A DNA stretch of 5,926 nucleotides from Dehalococcoidia bacterium (GTDB taxonomy: Bacteria; Chloroflexota; Dehalococcoidia; GIF9; AB-539-J10), in contig PWUO01000240.1 in NCBI GenBank assembly GCA_003562555.1, positions 1 through 5,926 on the forward strand, read 5' to 3'. Shown here piece by piece: positions 1 to 4,666 of this stretch. Position numbers and translations under genes: made by a program. Positions within the stretch are counted from its first letter, which is position 1, and every line of letters begins with the position of its first letter. The notes beneath the pieces are model-generated. The model made no database searches, was not told the DNA's origin, and saw only the letters and a list, made by a program, of their open reading frames with translations.

Positions 1-569
1 ATGTTGTCCGTATAGCCCGAGGATTCGGGATGACAGTACTGGTTTATGATGTCAAACCCCAAGAGTCGCTGGCTGAGGCACTTGGTTTTCAGTTCGCTCC
101 CTTGGATCGATTGCTGCAGGAGTCGGACATCATTTCCCTGCACGTGCCATACAACGATGCGACACATCATCTGATCGATCGTCAGAAGTTCTCCATGATG
201 CGGAAGGGCGCATATCTCATCAACACGGCAAGAGGCGGCATCGTAGACCAGAGGGCACTTCTGGAAGCACTCGATGACGGCACGCTTGCGGGTGCAGGCC
301 TTGATGTGCTTGAGGGAGAGGAGTACATCAAGGAGGAGAAGTCTGTCCTCACCGACACCGAACGCACGAAGGCGCTTAACGCCGTTGGTGAGAACGCCCT
401 GATTCTTCAGCGGAAGAACGTGGTCTACACGCCGCATATTGGCTTCAACACCCGTGAGGCGGTGGAACGCATCCTTGAGACGACGGTAGACAGTATCCTT
501 GGCTTCGCCAGTGGGGAACCGAAAAACGTTGTGAATCCCGATTCGCTCGAAAACCGCGGCAGGAAGTGA
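1..569 (+). CDS. D-isomer-specific 2-hydroxyacid dehydrogenase, D-lactate dehydrogenase-like (5' partial)
   Basis: NAD-dependent oxidoreductase interconverting a 2-keto acid and a D-2-hydroxy acid, probably pyruvate and D-lactate; cytoplasmic. The frame is open from base 3 to the window edge and reads VVRIARGFGM before the first ATG at 30. That ATG is therefore internal: it sits at the end of the Rossmann glycine-rich loop, and the N-terminal catalytic half lies outside the window. In the 188 visible residues, Asp16 (VYD, end of beta-2) predicts NAD over NADP. The family's catalytic triad is present as Arg77 (NTARGG), Glu106 (DVLEGE) and His145 (TPHIGFNT). The DVxEGE and PHxxFxT context resembles D-lactate dehydrogenases more than phosphoglycerate dehydrogenases. 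A charged stretch at about residues 107-130 separates Glu and His by slightly more than in classical D-LDH. It ends in TGA shortly before the NYN gene, suggesting co-transcription. The exact substrate is inferred. Confidence 0.9.
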   Translation, partial: VVRIARGFGMTVLVYDVKPQESLAEALGFQFAPLDRLLQESDIISLHVPYNDATHHLIDRQKFSMMRKGAYLINTARGGIVDQRALLEALDDGTLAGAGLDVLEGEEYIKEEKSVLTDTERTKALNAVGENALILQRKNVVYTPHIGFNTREAVERILETTVDSILGFASGEPKNVVNPDSLENRGRK

Positions 570-599
570 GCCTTTGGCCGTGTGGTAAGGGGCCAGTTG

Positions 600-1004
600 G
601 TGGACAAGAAGTACGCGATTATAGATGGCGCCAATGTGGCTTATGAGGAGGTATCCGCAAGCGGCGATCCGAGGGTCAGCAACATTGTGAGTATGCGGCA
701 GGCACTCATGGATCGTGGCTACAGCCCTCTGATAATCGTCGATGCCACTCTGCGCCACGAGATCGATGATCCGGAGCAATTGGAGAGCCTTATCGACAGC
801 GGCACTATCCGGCAGGCTCCAGCAGGTACTGATGCCGACTACTTCATTCTGCAGACAGCCGAACGCCATGAAGCATTGGTTGTGTCGAACGATTCATTCA
901 AGGGTTACCGCGATGAGTATTCCTGGCTTAACGATCGCAAGGTGCCTTTCATGATTATCAAGGGGCAGATCGAACTACATGTGCGCGACCTTCCGTACGA
1001 GTAG
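600..1004 (+). CDS. NYN-domain (Zc3h12a-like) ribonuclease, small single-domain protein
   Basis: Predicted metal-dependent endoribonuclease of the PIN/NYN superfamily, closest in pattern to the Zc3h12a (Regnase)-like NYN domain. It is about 134 residues, essentially one domain. The acidic active-site residues expected for the fold are visible: Asp9 in AIIDGANVAYE (end of beta-1), the Asp pair in GTDADYFIL, and Asp in VVSNDSF near the C-terminal strand. The RGYSPLIIVDATLRHEID segment is the second beta-alpha unit. GTG at 600 is chosen because AAGGGG at 587-592 lies 7 bases upstream and the protein then begins just before the first strand. A GTG at 582 in the same frame would add six residues but has a poorer Shine-Dalgarno. 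It starts about 30 bases after the dehydrogenase and may share its transcript. RNA targets are unknown; a toxin role is not supported, since no antitoxin-like gene is adjacent. Confidence 0.85.
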   Translation: MDKKYAIIDGANVAYEEVSASGDPRVSNIVSMRQALMDRGYSPLIIVDATLRHEIDDPEQLESLIDSGTIRQAPAGTDADYFILQTAERHEALVVSNDSFKGYRDEYSWLNDRKVPFMIIKGQIELHVRDLPYE

Positions 1005-1005
1005 G

Positions 1006-1040
1006 GTCAGGCAAAGAACCGAAGAGGCTGCGTCAGGCAA
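1006..1040. repeat. Short direct repeat GTCAGGCAA (two copies, 26-base period)
   Basis: GTCAGGCAA occurs at 1006-1014 and again at 1032-1040, just after the NYN stop codon and before the DUF72 gene. The second copy is followed by a small 5-bp inverted repeat, GGCAT/ATGCC (1041-1056). No T-tract follows, so it is not a convincing terminator. A 9-base repeat at this distance can arise by chance or by small-scale duplication, and no function is assigned. Confidence 0.4.
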
Positions 1041-1111
1041 GGCATGTGACAATGCCGGAAGATACCCGATGTTGAGGATTGCTGAAAGGAATCCGGAATA
1101 GAAGGGCACTC

Positions 1112-1837
1112 ATGGCGGACAGGGGGAAGCTGCGGGTTGGTACTTCCGGATGGCAGTATGACCACTGGCGCGGCGTCTTCTATCCGGCCAGTCTGCCGAA
1201 GAACCGATGGTTCTCGCACTATGCGGAGCATTTCGACACCGTAGAGATAAACAACACGTTCTATCACCTCCCTTCCGAGACCACGTTTGATTCGTGGCAC
1301 GACCAGGCTCCCGCCGGTTTCTGCTATGCGTTGAAGTTCAGTCGCTACGCCACACAGATGAAGAAGCTCAAGGATCCCGACGCTACGATCGGCAGTTTTG
1401 TGGAACGGGCGCGACGGCTCGGGTCACTTCTTGGACCGATACTTGTCCAGTTGCCGCCCCGATGGAAGCCGGATTGCGGGCGGTTACGAGCCTTCTTCGA
1501 TGCCGCGCCTCGCGATGTACGTTGGGCGGTGGAATTCAGGGACGCCGCCTGGCTCTGTGACAGAGTATTCGGCATCCTGCACGATGCCAATGCGGCCCTG
1601 GTCATACATGACATGCTCCCCGGGCATCCGAGGGAGGTTACCGCTGACTGGGTCTACATGCGCTTTCACGGGGTCGACTACTCGCAGGACTACAGCCGGC
1701 AACAGCTGACGGGTGCGGCAGAGTGGGTTCGTGGACAGCTTCGTGCAGGCGCGGACGTATATGCCTACTTCAACAATGATGCGAACGCCTGCGCGGTGGC
1801 CAATGCCCGCGACCTTCGATGTTACGTCGAGGAATGA
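1112..1837 (+). CDS. DUF72 family protein (YecE-like)
   Basis: A 241-residue member of the DUF72 family, which has a TIM-barrel-like fold and no firmly established biochemical role. Hallmarks run in order: VGTSGWQYDHWRGVFYP (residues 9-25), HFDTVEINNTFYHLP (40-54), ALKFSRY (73-79), LVQLPPRW (111-118), WAVEFRDAAWL (138-148), VYMRFHG (181-187) and the C-terminal YAYFNNDANACAVANA (217-232). Length is typical of the family. ATG at 1112 is preferred because GAAGGG at 1101-1106 precedes it at 5 bases and the conserved part starts soon after. A TTG at 1079 would add 11 unconserved residues and lacks a good ribosome binding site. It follows the NYN gene on the same strand after about 107 bases and converges with the phosphofructokinase gene. 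Cytoplasmic; function unknown. Confidence 0.93.
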   Translation: MADRGKLRVGTSGWQYDHWRGVFYPASLPKNRWFSHYAEHFDTVEINNTFYHLPSETTFDSWHDQAPAGFCYALKFSRYATQMKKLKDPDATIGSFVERARRLGSLLGPILVQLPPRWKPDCGRLRAFFDAAPRDVRWAVEFRDAAWLCDRVFGILHDANAALVIHDMLPGHPREVTADWVYMRFHGVDYSQDYSRQQLTGAAEWVRGQLRAGADVYAYFNNDANACAVANARDLRCYVEE

Positions 1838-1960
1838 TGAGGGCCGGGATAGTGGCTGTATCGTCGGGAGTGTTTCTGCGACCGGATGCGAAGGCGTGAA
1901 ACGATGGGGCTGCAACTTCCATTCCAGTGTCCGAAGTGGAGGAATCCACCGCTCAGGATG

Positions 1961-3076
1961 TCAGCGCCGGTGTCCGAGAATCGTTCGCCGTCCATTGTAC
2001 CTGGCAGTATCGTATTGTGTAGTAATGTCAACCAGGTGCGGCTCACCCAGCGCGTGATCGATCGGGATCGCGGTAATCTCCCCGTGCCGGTAGGCCACCA
2101 TCCTGCCGAAGTCATTCTCCATTACCAGATCGGCTGCCGCAATTCCGAAGTACCTGCCCATCCGCCGGTCGTAGGCACACGGGACGCCGCCTCGTTGCAG
2201 GTGGCTCAACACCATGCTTCTGGTCTCGAGTCCCGTTCCGTCCTCAATGGCACTGGCTACGAAGTCTCCCACGCCACCAAGCGTGTGATGTCCGAAACTG
2301 TCCACACGGCTGTTCCTCACGAATTCGGCGCATCCGGCGGGCTTCGCGCCTTCTGCGACAATCACGATCTCATAGCGAGCTCCCGACCGGTTTCCTTCGA
2401 GGATCAGATCGTTAACCCGCTCCATGGAGAAGTCGTATTCGGGTATCAGGATGATGTACGCGCCGCTCGACTCTCCTCCCTCAAGGGCAAGCCATCCCGC
2501 ATGCCTGCCCATGGTCTCGACGACGAATACACGCCGATGCGAGCCAGCAGTCGTGCGCAGACGGTCCACACACTCAACGATTACGTTCAGGGCGGTCTCA
2601 AATCCCAGCGTGTAGTCTGTTCCTGGCAGGTCTTTGTCGATTGTCTTGGGAATGCCGACAATGCCCACCCCTGCGCGTGAGAGCCTGGAGGCGACGCCGA
2701 GGGTATCCTCTCCCCCGATGACTATCAGAGAATCGATTCCGAGGCTCTCGATGTTCTGGAGTACCACTCCTGATAGATCGTGGTTTGGATTGTAGGGATT
2801 AGCGCGGGAGCTTCCGAGGTTGGTTCCTCCGTATCTGTCCCAGGTGCGTACACGCTCCTCGGTAAGCGGCATCACGAACTGAGGATCTTCGGGCATGGCC
2901 GGATCGAGATACATGAGCCCTTCCCAGCCGTTTCGAATCCCCAGCACCTCAAACTGTGTGCTACGTTCTGCGGCAAGGCGTGCATCGAGGGCAGTCTTGA
3001 CCGCCCACTTAACCGCTGGATTCAGGCCGGCGCAATCGCCACCACCAGTAAGTATGCCTATCTTCCGTCTCTGCAT
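1961..3076 (-). CDS. pfp: 6-phosphofructokinase, group III, predicted pyrophosphate-dependent
   Basis: Phosphorylates fructose 6-phosphate to fructose 1,6-bisphosphate in glycolysis; with PPi as donor the reaction is reversible. The 371-residue length suits group III enzymes. Visible motifs: KIGILTGGGDCAGLN at the N-terminus (phosphoryl-donor loop), GGT.LGSSR.NP (83-94), GGEDTLG (121-127), PKTIDKD (143-149, catalytic base Asp147), METMG-type MGRHAG (189-194) and SHLQRGG (291-297) for sugar-phosphate binding. At the two positions known to separate donors (E. coli PfkA Gly104 and Gly124), this protein has Asp124 and Lys144. Asp plus Lys is the PPi-type combination, as in Amycolatopsis methanolica PPi-PFK; ATP-dependent relatives have Gly at the first. 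Donor specificity is therefore a strong inference, not proof. The start ATG matches the family's N-terminus, though its Shine-Dalgarno is weak. It lies 149 bases downstream of ilvE on the same strand and could share its transcript. Confidence 0.95.
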   Translation of the reverse strand: MQRRKIGILTGGGDCAGLNPAVKWAVKTALDARLAAERSTQFEVLGIRNGWEGLMYLDPAMPEDPQFVMPLTEERVRTWDRYGGTNLGSSRANPYNPNHDLSGVVLQNIESLGIDSLIVIGGEDTLGVASRLSRAGVGIVGIPKTIDKDLPGTDYTLGFETALNVIVECVDRLRTTAGSHRRVFVVETMGRHAGWLALEGGESSGAYIILIPEYDFSMERVNDLILEGNRSGARYEIVIVAEGAKPAGCAEFVRNSRVDSFGHHTLGGVGDFVASAIEDGTGLETRSMVLSHLQRGGVPCAYDRRMGRYFGIAAADLVMENDFGRMVAYRHGEITAIPIDHALGEPHLVDITTQYDTARYNGRRTILGHRR

Positions 3077-3108
3077 CGTGTTGGTCGTCCGTTGAGTCGT
3101 TCACGATA

Positions 3109-3138
3109 AGTCTATTGCCGGCGCCAGGCATCGCGCAA
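3109..3138 (-). promoter_or_regulatory. Weak candidate promoter for the phosphofructokinase gene
   Basis: On the minus strand TTGCGC (3138-3133) and TAGACT (3114-3109) are separated by 18 bases and lie 32 bases before the phosphofructokinase ATG. The -35 matches only three of six consensus bases and the -10 four of six, so this is a weak call. The gene may instead rely on read-through from ilvE, as no clear terminator is visible after ilvE. Confidence 0.2.
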
Positions 3139-3225
3139 GTTCAGCGCTGATGTAGCGCGTACCCATGCCGACTTCACGGGACCGTCTTGATGGCGTGGTG
3201 CACGCAACCTTCATCTACGTGTATG

Positions 3226-4146
3226 CTAGTCCGGTTTCAGGAATGTGCACCAGTGCTGATACCGAGAATTCCTGCCCACGGCCACCTCACGATACATCTC
3301 CTGCAGCCGGGCCGTCAGCTGGCCTGGAGTTCCGTCACCCACGGGTCTCCGGTCGATCTCAACAATGGGAACCACGCCTGCATAGGTGCCGGTGAAGAAG
3401 ACCTCGTCCGCCTCATACAACTCGCTGCGGACGATAGAACGCTCGATGGTCTCCATACCGAGTTCGTTCCTGGTAAGTTGCATGACGGTGTCGCGGGTCA
3501 TGCCCAGCAGTATGCTGTCAGATGGCGGTGGCGTCAGCAGTCGCCCCTTGAGTACCACGAACGTGTTGGTAACGGCACCCTCGGACACGTGTCCCTCCTG
3601 GGTCAGCATGATGCCATCGTCGAATCCGGCAAGCTGTGCTTCGGTTTTTGCGAGCGCGCCGTTTACGTAGCCGCCGCATATCTTGCCGTGCGTCGGAATC
3701 TGGTGGTCGCTGATCCGCGTCCATGATGAGGTGCAGCATCTGAGGCCGCCGCTGGTGGAGAATGGAGGGAGTACCGTGGCGACCACGAACCAGTCGGCAT
3801 CAAGGTCGTGGAGCTTCACACCGATGAATTCGGTGGATTTGTAGGCGACCGGACGACAATACACGTTCTGTCTGAATCCGGTGCGACGCACGGCCTCGAC
3901 CGTTATGTGCGCCATCTCGTCGGCCGTGTACGGAAGCTGAATGTGAAGCATCTTGCATGCCAGGAGCTGTCGGCAGTAGTGGTCTTTGAGTCGAAACAGA
4001 CAGAACCGCTGGTTCTCCTCATCCCAGGTGGCATTGATACCGCCGAATGTAGCAGTACCGTAATGGAACGCGTGTGTCATGATGCCGATTCTGGCATCCT
4101 TCGGATTCATGTACTCACCCCGGAAGTACGCACAGGGTTCTGGCAT
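3226..4146 (-). CDS. ilvE: Branched-chain amino acid aminotransferase (class IV, PLP-dependent)
   Basis: Transfers the amino group between glutamate and the branched-chain 2-keto acids, the last step of Leu, Ile and Val synthesis; cytoplasmic, PLP-bound. The 306 residues cover the full fold-type IV enzyme. THAFHYGTATFGGI (24-37) is the N-terminal family signature. VYCRPVAYKS (95-104) carries the Arg equivalent to E. coli IlvE Arg97. HGKICGGYVN (153-162) carries the PLP lysine, Lys155. HVSEGAVTNTF (186-196) holds the cofactor-binding Glu189, followed by LLGMTRDTV (213-221) and FFTGTYAGVVPI (250-261). The usual FEGIR motif reads FGGIN here (Gly35, Asn38), and the segment near 127-134 looks a few residues shorter than in relatives. 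The ATG at 4146 is fixed by an AGGAGG 8 bases upstream. A roughly 270-base leader with attenuator-like features precedes it. A D-amino-acid aminotransferase or ADC lyase is less likely given overall motif agreement with BCATs. Confidence 0.93.
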   Translation of the reverse strand: MPEPCAYFRGEYMNPKDARIGIMTHAFHYGTATFGGINATWDEENQRFCLFRLKDHYCRQLLACKMLHIQLPYTADEMAHITVEAVRRTGFRQNVYCRPVAYKSTEFIGVKLHDLDADWFVVATVLPPFSTSGGLRCCTSSWTRISDHQIPTHGKICGGYVNGALAKTEAQLAGFDDGIMLTQEGHVSEGAVTNTFVVLKGRLLTPPPSDSILLGMTRDTVMQLTRNELGMETIERSIVRSELYEADEVFFTGTYAGVVPIVEIDRRPVGDGTPGQLTARLQEMYREVAVGRNSRYQHWCTFLKPD

Positions 4147-4154
4147 TGTCAGTT

Positions 4155-4160
4155 CCTCCT
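4155..4160 (-). promoter_or_regulatory. Strong ribosome binding site for ilvE
   Basis: AGGAGG on the minus strand, within GAGAGAGGAGGAAC, lies 8 bases before the ATG at 4146. It is the best Shine-Dalgarno match in the window and settles the ilvE start codon. Confidence 0.9.
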
Positions 4161-4194
4161 CTCTCGTTTCGTGGTCAGATCAGGCTCACGTGTC

Positions 4195-4225
4195 GATTGT
4201 CCCGCTATCTGTTTCGGATTGTCCC
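4195..4225. repeat. Direct repeat GATTGTCCC, 22-base period, in the ilvE leader
   Basis: GATTGTCCC occurs at 4195-4203 and 4217-4225 (GGGACAATC on the ilvE-sense strand). The period is about two helical turns. One copy forms part of the 4211-4247 hairpin. It could be a protein-binding pair or a chance match; no function is assigned. Confidence 0.4.
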
Positions 4226-4247
4226 TGACGCGGGATACGTCCGAAAC
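4211..4247 (-). other. Leader hairpin downstream of the putative attenuator
   Basis: GTTTCGGA (4211-4218) and TCCGAAAC (4240-4247) are perfect 8-base inverted complements. Inside them TCCC (4222-4225) and GGGA (4232-4235) pair around a 6-base loop. In the ilvE transcript this forms a two-part stem between the terminator-like hairpin and the ribosome binding site. Its 5' arm overlaps the U-rich stretch that follows the first hairpin, so the two elements may influence each other. Confidence 0.5.
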
Positions 4248-4273
4248 AAGAAGAGCCTCCCTTCCGGGAGGCT
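4242..4273 (-). terminator. Putative intrinsic terminator / attenuator in the ilvE leader
   Basis: In the minus-strand transcript AGCCTCCC (4273-4266), a GGAA tetraloop (4265-4262) and GGGAGGCT (4261-4254) form an uninterrupted 8-bp GC-rich hairpin. CTTCTTGTTTC (4253-4243) follows at once, which is U-rich but interrupted. It lies about 34 bases after the leader-ORF stop and over 90 bases before ilvE, so termination here would block ilvE expression. The interrupted U-tract suggests partial rather than complete termination. Read on the plus strand it has no gene to terminate. Confidence 0.6.
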
Positions 4274-4306
4274 TCCTCGAGCTTTCTCTTCGGTCTTTGG
4301 TCTAGG

Positions 4307-4399
4307 TCACTTTGAGTACAGCAGCGTCCTCCCGTGCGTCAGCAGGGGGCGCATCATCATGGCTCCGGTGAGTATCGTACTGGTTGTCCTGCCTCTCAT
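4307..4399 (-). CDS. Putative ilvE leader peptide (attenuation ORF), 30 aa
   Basis: A short ORF on the ilvE-sense strand, too short for routine gene calling. ATG at 4399 is preceded by GAGGA with a 6-base gap and lies roughly 18 bases after the predicted transcription start; the stop is TGA at 4309-4307. The peptide begins MRGRTTSTILTGA, continues with three Met codons at residues 14-16 and ends RPLLTHGRTLLYSK. Five of its 30 residues are Leu, four of them in two CTG-CTG pairs (19-20 and 26-27), plus one Ile. An internal start at the Met run (4354, with GGAG 8 bases upstream) would give a 15-residue form. Regulatory Leu, Ile or Met codons would fit the downstream aminotransferase. No homologue is recognised; the call rests on position, the Shine-Dalgarno, and the following hairpin. 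There is no evidence that the peptide has its own function. Confidence 0.5.
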   Translation of the reverse strand: MRGRTTSTILTGAMMMRPLLTHGRTLLYSK

Positions 4400-4423
4400 G
4401 TTCCGTCCTCGAAGTCGAAGGCA

Positions 4424-4464
4424 CAATTGTAGAGACGTTGCGCCCCTGCGTCAACCTACAATTG
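4424..4464. repeat. 9-bp inverted repeat CAATTGTAG / CTACAATTG spanning the promoter
   Basis: CAATTGTAG at 4424-4432 is the exact reverse complement of CTACAATTG at 4456-4464. The inner bases GTTG (4437-4440) and CAAC (4452-4455) also pair. One arm contains the -10 hexamer and the other abuts the -35, with centres 32 bases (three helical turns) apart. This arrangement could serve as an operator for a dimeric regulator, but a repeat of this length may also occur by chance. Confidence 0.5.
4426..4454 (-). promoter_or_regulatory. Sigma70-type promoter for the ilvE leader transcript
   Basis: On the minus strand TTGACG (4454-4449) and TACAAT (4431-4426) are separated by exactly 17 bases, each matching five of six consensus positions. 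Transcription would start near 4415-4420, about 18 bases before the leader ORF with its own Shine-Dalgarno and about 270 bases before ilvE. It lies between divergently useful landmarks in non-coding DNA, and a 9-bp inverted repeat flanks it. Confidence 0.65.
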
Positions 4465-4666
4465 CAGATGAGTTTCTGCAGTGGCTGATACCCGGAGCTT
4501 TCCCGTACGCGATGACATGTTGCGTGTGTTCGTACACTGATGAATCACATACCCGGCGAAGTTGACGGTCGCCTGAAGCCCGCTGCTCATTGACGCCGAT
4601 TCTATTTGGGGAACACCTGTGCTCAGTGCCGAGCCGACCGGAGGGACATGGCGGGTCCTTTCGCGG
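4465..4666. other. Non-coding interval between the ilvE promoter and the ABC permease
   Basis: About 200 bases in which I find no convincing coding frame, RNA gene or terminator. ATACCCGG is repeated at 4488-4495 and 4549-4556. TTGACG occurs at 4562 and 4590 on the plus strand but no matching -10 follows at the right distance. The 3' end of the permease transcript must fall here or run on into the ilvE region. Confidence 0.5.

Noticed and set aside
1936..1949. GTGGA/TCCAC hairpin between the convergent DUF72 and phosphofructokinase genes as a bidirectional terminator
   Set aside because: The stem is only 5 bp and no real T-tract follows on either strand.
1886..2680. Long plus-strand open frame (264 codons) opposite the phosphofructokinase gene
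   Set aside because: It lies antisense to a gene with clear family motifs across its length, and its translation shows no recognisable domain. It is an antisense shadow of a GC-rich codon pattern.
3132..3159. CGCGC/GCGCG inverted repeat with internal CAGCGCTG palindrome after ilvE
   Set aside because: Short arms, long loop and no U-tract; it is insufficient to call a terminator or operator.
3700..3770. Possible frameshift in ilvE, where the segment before the PLP lysine looks short
   Set aside because: The single frame keeps recognisable BCAT sequence on both sides (LRCCTSSWTRI follows directly), so a small in-frame deletion is more likely than a frameshift.
4147..4425. T-box riboswitch upstream of ilvE
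   Set aside because: No T-box antiterminator consensus (TGGNACCGCG-like) or specifier-loop layout is visible; the short ORF plus hairpin fits peptide-mediated attenuation better.
4146..4565. Plus-strand frame of 139 codons in the ilvE leader region
   Set aside because: No homology or domain pattern recognised, poor start context, and it runs through the promoter and hairpins of the minus strand.
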